A DNA stretch of 64,000 nucleotides from positions 81,100 through 145,099 of the forward strand of contig NZ_CAMUES010000007.1 of assembly GCF_947087965.1 (NCBI RefSeq), given 5' to 3'. Source of the stretch: an uncultured Mobiluncus sp. (GTDB lineage Bacteria > Actinomycetota > Actinomycetes > Actinomycetales > Actinomycetaceae). Positions 54,910-63,471 of this stretch are shown one piece after another. The notes under the pieces are model-generated. The model saw nothing but the letters and a program-made list of their open reading frames with translations, made no database searches and had not been told where the DNA came from. Numbering within the stretch: the stretch's first letter is position 1; each line of letters begins with the position of its first letter. The translations under genes and the position numbers were made by a program.

Positions 54910-55710
54910 TTATCGTTCAAATTGCAAGTCAACGGCGTCTTTGCGTCTTCCTGCAGTTTGAATGTTTACCTTTCCGTTCCCGGTGCGAACATCTTCAAAA
55001 TCATTCAGGTCAAAGCAGCGCATCAACCGACGCATAATCTGGGCTTTCGTATTGTTGCTCCTGTCGGGACTGTCAGGATGCTGCCCGCTCCACGTTCTTC
55101 TGTAATAAGCGACTGCTCCAGCAACTAAATCAGCCATCTGTAACAAATCTGACGATTTTGAGTCCAAATCGAGGGCTGAGACCACGGCGAGCTTGCCGAA
55201 TTTGTCATTAACTTGCTGTTTTACATTTTCAGCAATAGAAAACCAATTCGGGGTGGTAACGATGTCAAGGTAAACGGAAACAATCTCACCCATGTTGATA
55301 TTTCCGCGCACCAATCGTGCTGCACAATCGGCTTGTGTTCTCCATGTTGTCCTGTGCGCAAACGGATTGGAGATTGATTTGTCGAAAACATAAGCGCTGA
55401 TTCGAACGTCCGAAATTCCCAGCAGCTCGCAGGCTGCGAAATAAGCCGCTTTGCTTCCCTGGGTGGCTTCAGAAAAATGAAATTCATCCCAAAATCTGTG
55501 TTTCTCTCTGATGCCACGGATATGTCGGGCCAGAAGTCCGGTGTCTCGCGACTTAATCATGCCCAGAACAAAAAAATCGCTGCGGCTGGCTTTAGAACCG
55601 GATTCATCAATAAAAATTTCGGAGGACTGAGTATCGAGGGGAACGTAGAACTCTTTGGCGTGGCAATCACCGATATGGCTATCAGGCTCAAGGTGCTTTG
55701 GTTTTATCAT
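54910..55710 (-). CDS. DUF3800-family protein
   Basis: A 266-residue soluble protein. IFIDESGSK near residue 32 gives the first acidic pair, FHFSEAT follows, and ALDLDSKSSDLLQMADLVAGAVAYY is the typical C-terminal helix with Asp residues. This matches DUF3800, predicted to have an RNase H-like fold and often found in mobile or defence regions. Its activity is unknown. Base composition is lower in G+C than the upstream glycogen genes, consistent with recent acquisition. A TAAAAT element is just before the ATG on the minus strand, and a CRP-like palindrome lies further upstream. Confidence 0.8.
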   Translation of the reverse strand: MIKPKHLEPDSHIGDCHAKEFYVPLDTQSSEIFIDESGSKASRSDFFVLGMIKSRDTGLLARHIRGIREKHRFWDEFHFSEATQGSKAAYFAACELLGISDVRISAYVFDKSISNPFAHRTTWRTQADCAARLVRGNINMGEIVSVYLDIVTTPNWFSIAENVKQQVNDKFGKLAVVSALDLDSKSSDLLQMADLVAGAVAYYRRTWSGQHPDSPDRSNNTKAQIMRRLMRCFDLNDFEDVRTGNGKVNIQTAGRRKDAVDLQFER

Positions 55711-55732
55711 GCTAATTTTACACCTAGATGTA

Positions 55733-55752
55733 AGTGTGACCTAAATCACACT
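55733..55752. promoter_or_regulatory. CRP/GlxR-like palindrome upstream of the DUF3800 gene
   Basis: AGTGTGA-N6-TCACACT with perfect 7-base arms, containing the TGTGA-N6-TCACA consensus. It is centred about 32 bases upstream of the DUF3800 ATG on the minus strand. It would overlap the -35 region, so repression is likelier than activation. Confidence 0.5.
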
Positions 55753-55933
55753 CGATTTCCGAGGTTTCGTGTAAGATTGCTCCAAGCCTTTACATATACA
55801 GGGTGTTAGCAAGGTTTCTGCCCACCTTTAGGCTGATAGCCGCGAGGCGTGACGGATTCCTTGGTTCCGGGAAATCCCGGAAGCGTGAGGCTCGAAAGTG
55901 GCGTAAAAACGCGACTCAAGGCCTCTCGCATTA

Positions 55934-55961
55934 TTGACAGAACACTTGGGTGGTGTAAACT
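55934..55961 (+). promoter_or_regulatory. Promoter of the first CWB2 gene
   Basis: TTGACA (55934-55939), 16 bases, TAAACT (55956-55961). This is the best sigma-70-type promoter in the window and gives a leader of about 78 bases before the 56046 ATG. Confidence 0.65.
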
Positions 55962-56010
55962 TTTCCCGGGTGCTTCCGTCCTGGATCACCTGGGTGGTTT
56001 AAAAAATTCC

Positions 56011-56041
56011 ACCCTTTATTACCCAGAAGAAGGGTTTTTTT
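56011..56041 (+). promoter_or_regulatory. Leader hairpin with T-run over the ribosome-binding site, copy A
   Basis: ACCCTT (56011-56016) pairs with AAGGGT (56030-56035) and seven T's follow (56035-56041), like an intrinsic terminator just before the start codon. AAGGG is also the only Shine-Dalgarno candidate, so the stem would hide it. Upstream, GGGTGG (55992-55997) can pair with CCACCC (56009-56014) and exclude this stem. Confidence 0.55.
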
Positions 56042-56045
56042 GAAG

Positions 56046-58448
56046 ATGAATTTGAAGAAGAAGTTTGTGGTTGGCGCTGCTTCGGTGGCGTTGATTGCTT
56101 CGATGGGTGGCGTGGCTGCTCCGGCTGCTGTGGCTGATACTAACCGCCTGCCGGGTTACGCGACTGAGCTGGGTCGTCTCGGCGGTATTGACCGTATTCA
56201 GACCGCCTTGGCGATTGCGGATCACGAGTTCGGCCATCGCACCGCTAACAAGCCGGGTGTGCTTTACATTGCTTCCGCGGCGGATGCGAACATGGTTGAC
56301 GCTGCTTCGGCTGGCATGTTGCAGGATGGCCCGATTGCTTTTGTTTATGGCAACTCTTACGTGGCTTCCGCTGTTGGCAAGCACTTTGCTGATGATGAGC
56401 TGGTTGGCTACTCTGACATTAAAAAGATTATCGCCATTGGTGGCGAAGGCGCGGTTTCTGACGCTGCGATGAAGGCCGTTGGCGAAGAAATGGGCGTGAA
56501 GTCCTTCGACCGCTTGGGCGGCAAGGATCGTTTCGAGACTTCCGTGGCGATTGCTTCGCGTATCTACAACCATGCCTTGCAGTCCACTGATGCTTACCTG
56601 GATCGCGCGGGTAATCATATTGTGTCTAATGGCACTAACTTGAACGTGATGTACCTGGCTAACGGTGCTAACGAGCACGTGGTCGATTCGATGGTGGCTG
56701 GCACGTTGGATAACGGCCCGGTCGTGTTGGTTAATGCTGATGGGACTATCCCGGATGTTGCGGCCGAGTTCATTAAGAAGACTTTGCCGTTGCAGTTCGC
56801 TGCTTTGGGTGGGGCTCCTACGGTTTCGGATAAGACCGTTCAGGATGCTTGGCTCATTAAGGCTTTGGCTAACAAGTGGGAGACTTCCTCTAGCATTCCG
56901 CAGTTGAAGGTCAAGCAGGAAACCTTGAAGGCCCTGGTCGACGGTAAGGGCAACAAGACTGACCGCGTGACCGGCAGCGATGACTTTATGGGTCTGCGTA
57001 ACGTGGTGCGTGAGGCCGGTAATTTGCAGACCGCTTGGAACGGTCAATATGGTGAGGCTGTTGCTAAACTGTCCCAGATCTCCAAGGTTGCTGCACATAA
57101 TAACCGCGCTGATGTCGAGAATGCTTTGGCTGGCGCTACCATGCTCAACTACCCGACTGCGGCGTACAAGGCTGATAGCCCTTCTACTAGCGCAACCGAC
57201 TATGCTTCTAACGTGGCTACCGCGTTGCGGGCTTTGTTCGGCGAAGCCGTGCTGGACTCCTCTGGTGCGATTGATAAGACCAAGATTGAAAAGTACATCG
57301 ATATTGAGCCTTACGATACTTCGGATATGAACAAGGATCATTGGAAGGTTGTCGGTTTCGATTACAAGGCTCTGCTGGGCTCTAAGAGCTTCCAGAATGC
57401 TTACGTGGCTCCGGCTGAAAAGGCTTTGACCGACCAGTGGAAGGCCGCTATGGACGGCACGGTAGTCGCGTTGGGTAACCCGGTGGCTGAGGCTTCTCAG
57501 AACACTCCTACTGCTGCCGAGGCTGCGGGCAACTACACTTCTAACACCGCTGACGCTCACCGCGCCAAGGCTGTGCCGATGGCTGCGGTGAAGGACGTGG
57601 CTGAGTGGGTTACTGCTCAGCAGCAGCAGTGGTTGAAGGATACCGAGGCCGAGTTGGCTGACGTGTCTGGTCGTTTGGCTGGCGAGTTGGACAAGATTGC
57701 TCCGAAGACCGAGCTGCGTTTGGGTGGTGCGGATCGTTTCGAGACCGCTCAGTTGATTGCTAACCAGTACGGTAAGCTCTACGGCACCGTGTTCAACAAG
57801 GGCTTGACGGCTAACGTGATGACCGAGGCTTACGTGGCTAACGGTACTCGCCTGCCCGATTCCCTGGCTGGTGGCCAGTTGTCTCACGGCCCGATCATGC
57901 TGGTACGTGATTCCACGGATATCCCGGCGTTCACCAAGGACGTGGCTACCCACCTGCAGTGCTGGAACAAGGCTGGCAACATCGGTGTGGCTGCTCTGGG
58001 CGGCAAGGGCGTCGTCTCTGACGAAACCCTCAAGGCAGTAATCTCCCTGATCAACACCGCTTCCGCTTGCGGAACCGTCAAGTCCACCGCCAAGACTACC
58101 CCGTTGAGTGTTACTGAAACGGATGTCTCCGTGTCTGCTGCTGCTGTGGAAGCTGCTTCTGGTGACGTCGATGCTACTTTGACTATCGATGGTTACGCGG
58201 CCGGTGTTACAGCGGGTATCACCTACAGCGCTACAGTGACCAGCCCCGTCACGGCGACTACCGGCGGCGGTAACGAGACCGTGGCTCTGGGTAACCCCGC
58301 AATCGACGCCAATGGCAAAGTCAAAGCAACGGTAACCAAGAGCACTACTGCTGCTAAGGCTGGTGACTCTTTCGTTATCACGATTACCGCTTCTCGTGCG
58401 GGCGAGGTCGTGAACACCATCTCCAAGACGATTACTCTCACTGCGTAA
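56046..58448 (+). CDS. CWB2 cell-wall-binding repeat surface protein A
   Basis: An 800-residue secreted protein. The signal peptide MNLKKKFVVGAASVALIASM ends near AAPAAVA (cleavage about residue 30). Cell-wall-binding repeat 2 units follow at about 35-140, 155-285 and 555-680, each with the motif RLGGxDRxxT (RLGGIDRIQT, RLGGKDRFET, RLGGADRFET). A helical segment lies between the second and third units, and a beta-sandwich domain forms the last 120 residues. CWB2 domains bind anionic wall polymers non-covalently; there is no LPXTG. The ATG is used; a TTG two codons earlier (56040) is better spaced from AAGGG. Codons favour GCT, GGT and AAG, suggesting high expression. Confidence 0.9.
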   Translation: MNLKKKFVVGAASVALIASMGGVAAPAAVADTNRLPGYATELGRLGGIDRIQTALAIADHEFGHRTANKPGVLYIASAADANMVDAASAGMLQDGPIAFVYGNSYVASAVGKHFADDELVGYSDIKKIIAIGGEGAVSDAAMKAVGEEMGVKSFDRLGGKDRFETSVAIASRIYNHALQSTDAYLDRAGNHIVSNGTNLNVMYLANGANEHVVDSMVAGTLDNGPVVLVNADGTIPDVAAEFIKKTLPLQFAALGGAPTVSDKTVQDAWLIKALANKWETSSSIPQLKVKQETLKALVDGKGNKTDRVTGSDDFMGLRNVVREAGNLQTAWNGQYGEAVAKLSQISKVAAHNNRADVENALAGATMLNYPTAAYKADSPSTSATDYASNVATALRALFGEAVLDSSGAIDKTKIEKYIDIEPYDTSDMNKDHWKVVGFDYKALLGSKSFQNAYVAPAEKALTDQWKAAMDGTVVALGNPVAEASQNTPTAAEAAGNYTSNTADAHRAKAVPMAAVKDVAEWVTAQQQQWLKDTEAELADVSGRLAGELDKIAPKTELRLGGADRFETAQLIANQYGKLYGTVFNKGLTANVMTEAYVANGTRLPDSLAGGQLSHGPIMLVRDSTDIPAFTKDVATHLQCWNKAGNIGVAALGGKGVVSDETLKAVISLINTASACGTVKSTAKTTPLSVTETDVSVSAAAVEAASGDVDATLTIDGYAAGVTAGITYSATVTSPVTATTGGGNETVALGNPAIDANGKVKATVTKSTTAAKAGDSFVITITASRAGEVVNTISKTITLTA

Positions 58449-58480
58449 TCGCAACTGAAACCTTTACGGTTTCAACGATA

Positions 58481-58534
58481 ACTTCATAAAAGTCTGGCCC
58501 CGGTAGGTAACTACCGGGGCCAGTGTTATGAAGT
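58481..58534. terminator. Bidirectional terminator between convergent CWB2 genes
   Basis: A 12-bp perfect stem (58495-58506 with 58511-58522) with a GTAA loop is enclosed by an outer stem ACTTCATAA (58481-58489) and TTATGAAGT (58526-58534). Smaller hairpins flank it (GAAACC/GGTTTC near 58457-58473, GCTAATC/GATTAGC at 58544-58563). Confidence 0.85.
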
Positions 58535-58558
58535 TATAGCGTTGCTAATCCGTAAAGA

Positions 58559-61435
58559 TTAGCGCTTCGTATTGATGGTGAAGGTCCCGTCCTTCGGAGC
58601 CAGGCCGGACTTAGAAGCCGTCACGGTAACCGTCACGGTCTTAGCAGTGGCGCCGGCGGCGTTGTTGTAGTCAGGGTCGGTAACCGTGAGTTCACCAGTG
58701 GCCGGGTCGATACTAATCGACAAAGTTCCGTGATTTTCAACGGTCAGGTTATCGTTGTCTGCCGTCACCTTGTAGGTGTAGTGAGCACCCGTGGTCTTGG
58801 TCTTGTTCGGAACATTCTTAGCGGCCGTTCCACCCAAATCTGCCACGACGTCATATGAGGCCGGGGTAATCTCGTTGGTGTATCCGATTACCTTGACAGT
58901 GGCCGTTGCCTTGCTAGCTTTATGGGTACAAGTCAGGGTAACCTCTTTACCATCGTCCGCACCAAGCGTAACCTCGCCAGTAGCGTTAATCGTGACCTTG
59001 GGGTCGCTAGACGTACAGGTGTAATCAGTACCGTAGGTGAGTGCCGTCGTACCACCGTTGAACTTGGCGGTCAACTGCTGGGTAGTACCTGTTTTACCTA
59101 CGATTAATGCCGGGGTGACTTCGAACTTGTTAGCGACGATGATGGTCACCGTAGCTTTGTTGCCGTTAGCATCGTTCACGAAAGCATAGTAGGTGCCAGG
59201 AACGACATCCTTACCAACCGTGAAGTGAAGGGCACCAGTCTTCGAGTTACCAGCCTTGTCCTGGTTAGCAACACCTGCAATCTGTGCGTCACCAGTACCC
59301 TTGATAGTGGTCTTCTTGTCGCTCTTGGTGATATTATCCAGGGTCAGGGTCGGGGCGTTCTTGTCCCCAGCCACGTGCATAATCACGTCAAGGCTTTCGC
59401 TCGGGTAAGCATGCACAGTGTCGTCAAGCAAACCGGTAGCAGCAGGCGCGGGGGCAACCTTGCAGTTGGGGTTATCGATCAGGGCGATAGTGGCTTCCAG
59501 GGCGCTGTCAGCCAGGACGCCTTCCCCACCAATACCGTAAACATCGATAGTAGCCTGCTTGGTCCAGCACATGAGGTTCTTTGCCACGTTCTGAGTGAAC
59601 TCGGGCAGTTCCTTACCGTCCTTCTCGGTGCCCTTCACCAACAAGATCGGGCCCATAGCCAACTGGCCAGCAGCCAGGGAATCAGCCATACGGTAACCAG
59701 AAGCAATGTAAGCCTCGTTGAAGTCAACGGCATGACCGTTAGTCATGACCTTGCCGTAAGTCTTCGCGAACTGGTTCGCGATCAACTGAGCGGTCTCGAA
59801 ACGATCCGCACCACCAAGGCGCAGCTCGGTCTTCGGAGCAATCTTGTCCAACTCGTTACGCAGGCTCTGCGAAGTCGAAGCCAACTCGGCCTTCTTATTC
59901 TTCAACAGGGTCTCGACCGCGCTACGAGCATAATCAGCCACAAAATTCACCGCAGCCATCGGAACCTTGAGATCGACAGCAACGCCATTACCCTTGGTGC
60001 CGGAAGTCGGAATAGCCAAATCCGGGAAGTCCTGGGAAGCCATAGCCACGTAAGCCGCGCCAGCATTATTAGTCTGCAAAGCGCTGAAGTCAGCCTGGAT
60101 ACCAGTCCACACCTTGTTCAAAGCATCAGTAGCCGGGTCAATAAAGTCAGAACCCAACTTATCCTTCGTGAAACGATCAAAATCGAAGGAACGCGCGTAC
60201 TTCACACCTTTCTCAGTCCAGGAATCGAAGTAGCCCTCAATATCCTTCTGAACCCATTCGTTAGTGCCGTACAAAGCCAGGAAAGCCTGACCCGGAGCTG
60301 ACGTAGGATCAAGCAAAGTAGCCGCAGCAGTAGTTAGCGCAACCTTGCCCTTCATATCCTGAGCGAAGTACTTGCTGTTAACAGCGTTAGTGTTCTTGGT
60401 GTACTCACCATGCCACGCATTGTAGATATTCACGGCATCCTGGTAAGAACGCTCCATGCCCTTGAAATCGAGAGCATCGTATTTCGCGCTGTCACCGTCG
60501 CCGTTAACAATACGCTGCAGATTGTCAACCTTCTTCTTCAAGTCAGGCACACTGTAAGACGTATCCCACTTGTTAGCCAAAGCCTTAATCAGCCAAGCCT
60601 CCTGAATCGTGGAATCCGGAACAGTCGGAGCCCCACCCAAAGCAGCGAACTGCTCAGGCAAAGTCTTCTTAATGAACTCAGCCACCGGCTCGGGAATCTT
60701 ACCATCCGGGGTAGCCAACAACACCGGGCCATTATCCAAAGTACCCGACACCATCGAGTCAACCACGTGGGTATCAGCACCATTAGCGATGTAAACCACG
60801 TTCAAGTTCGTGGTAGCCGCATTAATAATCAGGCCACCGTTACGATCACGGTAACCGTCACCCTTCACAGCTTTCTGAGCCTGACCATAAATATAGTCAG
60901 CAATCGCCACGGAAGTCTCGTAACGATCCTTACCACCCAAACGAGAAGTCTTGGAAACCTTCAAAGCCCCCGCAACGTTCTTCAACGCAGCATCAGACAC
61001 GGCACCATCGCCACCAATGGCCACAACCTCAGAAATATTAGCGTAACCATTGTAGCCAGTGTTCTTCTCGAAATTCTTCACGTGCTCGCCAACAGCAGTA
61101 GACACATAAGAACTACCATAAACGAACACAATCGGGCCATCCTGCAACATGCCAGCAGAAGCCGCGTCAACCATGTTCCCGTCAGCAGCCGAAGCAATGT
61201 ACAAACGAGTCGGACGATTCACCGAATTATGCATGCCCTTGCCGAACTGCTTATCAGCCACAGCCAGGGAAGTCTGCACACGATCCAGACCAGCCAACCG
61301 CGTCAACGACTTAGCATAACCAGGCAACGTCAACGTACCATCCACAGCCACAGCTGCCGGAGCAGCCACGCCACCCATGCCAGCAACCAGCGCCACCGAA
61401 GCAGCACCAATCACAAACTTCTTCTTCAAATTCAT
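58559..61435 (-). CDS. CWB2 cell-wall-binding repeat surface protein B
   Basis: A 958-residue secreted protein with a signal peptide nearly identical to protein A (MNLKKKFVIGAASVALVAGM). CWB2 units lie at about 35-145, 160-290 and 560-700 with RLAGLDRVQT, RLGGKDRYET and RLGGADRFET. A C-terminal region of about 250 residues has two or more Ig-like/BIG-type beta domains that differ from protein A and would form the exposed part. The ATG at 61435 is used; the frame continues upstream, but that part covers the leader hairpin. It is convergent with gene A. Its C-terminus probably sets its binding function, which is unknown. Confidence 0.9.
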   Translation of the reverse strand: MNLKKKFVIGAASVALVAGMGGVAAPAAVAVDGTLTLPGYAKSLTRLAGLDRVQTSLAVADKQFGKGMHNSVNRPTRLYIASAADGNMVDAASAGMLQDGPIVFVYGSSYVSTAVGEHVKNFEKNTGYNGYANISEVVAIGGDGAVSDAALKNVAGALKVSKTSRLGGKDRYETSVAIADYIYGQAQKAVKGDGYRDRNGGLIINAATTNLNVVYIANGADTHVVDSMVSGTLDNGPVLLATPDGKIPEPVAEFIKKTLPEQFAALGGAPTVPDSTIQEAWLIKALANKWDTSYSVPDLKKKVDNLQRIVNGDGDSAKYDALDFKGMERSYQDAVNIYNAWHGEYTKNTNAVNSKYFAQDMKGKVALTTAAATLLDPTSAPGQAFLALYGTNEWVQKDIEGYFDSWTEKGVKYARSFDFDRFTKDKLGSDFIDPATDALNKVWTGIQADFSALQTNNAGAAYVAMASQDFPDLAIPTSGTKGNGVAVDLKVPMAAVNFVADYARSAVETLLKNKKAELASTSQSLRNELDKIAPKTELRLGGADRFETAQLIANQFAKTYGKVMTNGHAVDFNEAYIASGYRMADSLAAGQLAMGPILLVKGTEKDGKELPEFTQNVAKNLMCWTKQATIDVYGIGGEGVLADSALEATIALIDNPNCKVAPAPAATGLLDDTVHAYPSESLDVIMHVAGDKNAPTLTLDNITKSDKKTTIKGTGDAQIAGVANQDKAGNSKTGALHFTVGKDVVPGTYYAFVNDANGNKATVTIIVANKFEVTPALIVGKTGTTQQLTAKFNGGTTALTYGTDYTCTSSDPKVTINATGEVTLGADDGKEVTLTCTHKASKATATVKVIGYTNEITPASYDVVADLGGTAAKNVPNKTKTTGAHYTYKVTADNDNLTVENHGTLSISIDPATGELTVTDPDYNNAAGATAKTVTVTVTASKSGLAPKDGTFTINTKR

Positions 61436-61439
61436 CTTC

Positions 61440-61470
61440 AAAAAAACCCTTCTTCTGGGTAATAAAGGGT
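61440..61470 (-). promoter_or_regulatory. Leader hairpin with T-run, copy B
   Basis: The same ACCCTT/AAGGGT stem (61465-61470 with 61446-61451 on the minus strand) and T7 run as in copy A. It is part of a 59-base block (61412-61470) identical to 56011-56069 in the opposite orientation. Confidence 0.55.
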
Positions 61471-61549
61471 CGGAAATTCGGGGGTAAATCAGGTTGTGAA
61501 CACACAGAGAATCCAAGGCCGACATCTGCCAGAGCTGCGGGGAATCATG

Positions 61550-61685
61550 GAGGTTTTTTGAGGGGATACCCGCTTGGGGTGTGCCTAAAGGTGGAGAATA
61601 GCCGGGTAGCTGCCAGTAATGGCAGCTACCCGGCTATACTCCCCCTATAAACCCCAAACAACGAAGCACCCACGCATCCAGGCCC
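61550..61685. repeat. Left inverted repeat flanking the DUF4143 gene
   Basis: 136 bases that match the reverse complement of 63302-63437 with about 11 mismatches by eye (roughly 92 percent identity). It contains palindromic repeat copy 3. From 61686 to 61974 no gene is recognised. Confidence 0.85.
61593..61642. repeat. Dispersed palindromic repeat, copy 3
   Basis: Stem 61593-61615 with 61620-61642, one mismatch, loop GTAA. The same core and flanks as copies 2 and 4 (TGCCTAAAGGTGG before, CCCCCTATAA after). Confidence 0.85.
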
Positions 61686-61974
61686 ACAAAATCACCACCG
61701 TCTCGACTATCCCTGGCGTATCCGCTCTCTTGAATCCTCAACGTTCTTGTGATTCCGCACTGTCCTGGTGGACACAGCCAGCTTCGCGGGTTTCGCCGGC
61801 TCCACTATTACCCACTTTCCGCGCTATCCCAACGAAAACTTCCCGATTAGCAACATCTAGCGTTGCATGTTTACGATATTGCTTCACGCCAGGGGCACCA
61901 CAATCCCTGCTAAAAGCATCACAAAATACCGGCTAAAGGTAGCGTAGATAACCTGCTAACAGTATAATAGAATC

Positions 61975-63225
61975 ATGTCTTATGTTACGCGCGCGTTGGA
62001 TAGGCGGCTCAATGCCTTGCTGCCCGAGGTGCCTGCTATTGCGATTGATGGCCCGAAGGGCGTGGGGAAAACGGCCACGGCTCTGCAGCGGGCCGACACG
62101 GTCTGGATGCTGGATCGCGAGGAGACTCTGCTGGTAGCGGCGGCGGATCCCGATTTTTTGACTGTCGAGGCGGGGACTTTCCTGCTTGATGAGTGGCAAA
62201 AGTTTCCATCGGTGTGGGACGCGGTGCGTCGTCAAGTTGACGCGGGAGCTCCGGCGGGCAGGTTTTTGCTGACGGGTTCGGCCACGCCTTTCGACGCAAA
62301 CGGGACACACAGCGGGGCGGGGCGAATTCTGTCACTGCGGATGCGTCCGATGGCGCTGTTCGAAAGGGGTCTGACACAACCGTCCGTGAGTCTGGGGGCA
62401 CTATTGAGTGACCCTGACCACGCCGTGGAGGGGCGGACAGACTTTGCTTTGCCTGATTATTGCCGGGCCATCGCGCGCAGTGGGTTTCCTGGGATTATGG
62501 GGAAATCTGCCGAGGTAGCTCAGGAGTTGCTCGATTCATATCTGCGTCTGATTGTGGACCGGGACCTGCCTGATTACGGGGCTACCGTGCGCCGACCTGA
62601 GACGCTGCGCCGTTGGTTGGCGGCTTATGCGGCGGCAAGTTCGCAGACTACTTCCTACGCTAACCTGCTGGATGCGACTACTGGCGGGGACGGTTCCCAG
62701 CCGGCCAAAACCACGACCATCGCCTATCGCGATCATTTGACAGCTCTGTGGATTCTCGATCCCGTCCCCGGCTGGACGCCTTCGTCTAACGCTCCCAAGC
62801 GGCTGCAACAAGCCCCGAAACACCAGCTGGCAGACCCCGCTTTGGCTATGCGGCTGCTGAATCTAAACGAAACCACGCTGCTGGGAGCGCGCGGCCAAAA
62901 ATTCTTGGGACAGCTTTTTGAGTCCCTCGCGGTGTTGAGCCTCCGCGTGGCAGCCGAAGCGAACCGGGCTCGTGTCTACCACTTGCGAACCCGTAACGGC
63001 GACCATGAAGTCGACATCATCTTAGAAGGCGCGAACGGCGAGATTGCCGGTCTGGAAGTCAAACTCGCCAGCGCCATCGATGACCAAGACGTGAAACACC
63101 TGCACTGGCTGCGCAGCCAACTCCCGGGCCAAAACCCGCTCCTCGCGGTAATCAACACCGGCACACAAGCCTACCGGCGTCCCGACGGAATCTACGTCAT
63201 CCCCCTCGCGCTGCTCGAGGCGTGA
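61975..63225 (+). CDS. ATPase with C-terminal DUF4143 domain
   Basis: A 416-residue protein. An N-terminal AAA-type ATPase has Walker A GPKGVGKT (26-33), a Walker-B-like FLLDEWQ, and sensor RFLLTGSATP. The C-terminal DUF4143 part has a nuclease-like pattern (GDHEVDIILE and GLEVKLA, a D/ExK layout). Such proteins are widespread, frequently lie in variable regions, and have no settled function. A TATAAT element ends 6 bases before the ATG and no Shine-Dalgarno exists, so it is probably leaderless. It is the only gene between the 136-base inverted repeats and the divergent CWB2 genes B and C. Confidence 0.85.
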   Translation: MSYVTRALDRRLNALLPEVPAIAIDGPKGVGKTATALQRADTVWMLDREETLLVAAADPDFLTVEAGTFLLDEWQKFPSVWDAVRRQVDAGAPAGRFLLTGSATPFDANGTHSGAGRILSLRMRPMALFERGLTQPSVSLGALLSDPDHAVEGRTDFALPDYCRAIARSGFPGIMGKSAEVAQELLDSYLRLIVDRDLPDYGATVRRPETLRRWLAAYAAASSQTTSYANLLDATTGGDGSQPAKTTTIAYRDHLTALWILDPVPGWTPSSNAPKRLQQAPKHQLADPALAMRLLNLNETTLLGARGQKFLGQLFESLAVLSLRVAAEANRARVYHLRTRNGDHEVDIILEGANGEIAGLEVKLASAIDDQDVKHLHWLRSQLPGQNPLLAVINTGTQAYRRPDGIYVIPLALLEA

Positions 63226-63301
63226 TACCCACCCTGTAGCTCATGTCACCAAGGCGGGGGATTTTTTCTGCAAAATAGTCAGAAGGGTGTTGGGGTATTG
63301 A

Positions 63302-63437
63302 GGGCCTGGATGCGTGGGTGCTTCGGGGTTTGGGGTTTATAGGGGGAGTATAGCCGGGTAGCTGCCAATAATGGCAGCTGCCCGGCTATACTCCCCCTTT
63401 AGGCACACCCCTGCCGGGTATCCCCTCAAATAACCTC
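63302..63437. repeat. Right inverted repeat flanking the DUF4143 gene
   Basis: The reverse complement counterpart of 61550-61685, of the same length with about 11 differences. It includes palindromic repeat copy 4. Confidence 0.85.
63342..63397. repeat. Dispersed palindromic repeat, copy 4
   Basis: Stem 63342-63367 with 63372-63397 (26 bases, one T-G pair), loop ATAA. It is in the opposite orientation to copy 3. Confidence 0.85.
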
Positions 63438-63471
63438 CCCGGTTTAGCCGCGCCCCTGTCCGGTGTCGGCC

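Noticed and set aside
54702..55037. A 111-codon plus-strand frame overlapping the DUF3800 gene
   Set aside because: No ribosome-binding site and no recognisable domain. It crosses strong hairpins and opposes a supported gene.
56019..58454. An 811-codon open frame antisense to CWB2 gene A (and similar ones antisense to gene B at 59225-60301 and 60410-61462)
   Set aside because: It mirrors the codon bias of the sense gene (Ser/Arg/His/Leu-rich, no domain), has no start signals, and the sense frame has a signal peptide and CWB2 motifs.
61436..61525. Longer N-terminus for CWB2 protein B (an extra 30 residues)
   Set aside because: It would translate the leader hairpin and T-run and push the signal peptide 30 residues in. 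Genes A and C start at the conserved ATG (or the TTG two codons earlier).
61686..61974. Possible gene fragment upstream of the DUF4143 gene, about 65 codons open on the minus strand
   Set aside because: Protein-like composition, but no start, no motif and no family that I recognise.
61550..63437. Insertion sequence or transposon carrying the ATPase
   Set aside because: Inverted repeats are present, but there is no transposase and no target duplication can be seen. The repeats extend toward the CWB2 leaders, so locus duplication explains them equally well.
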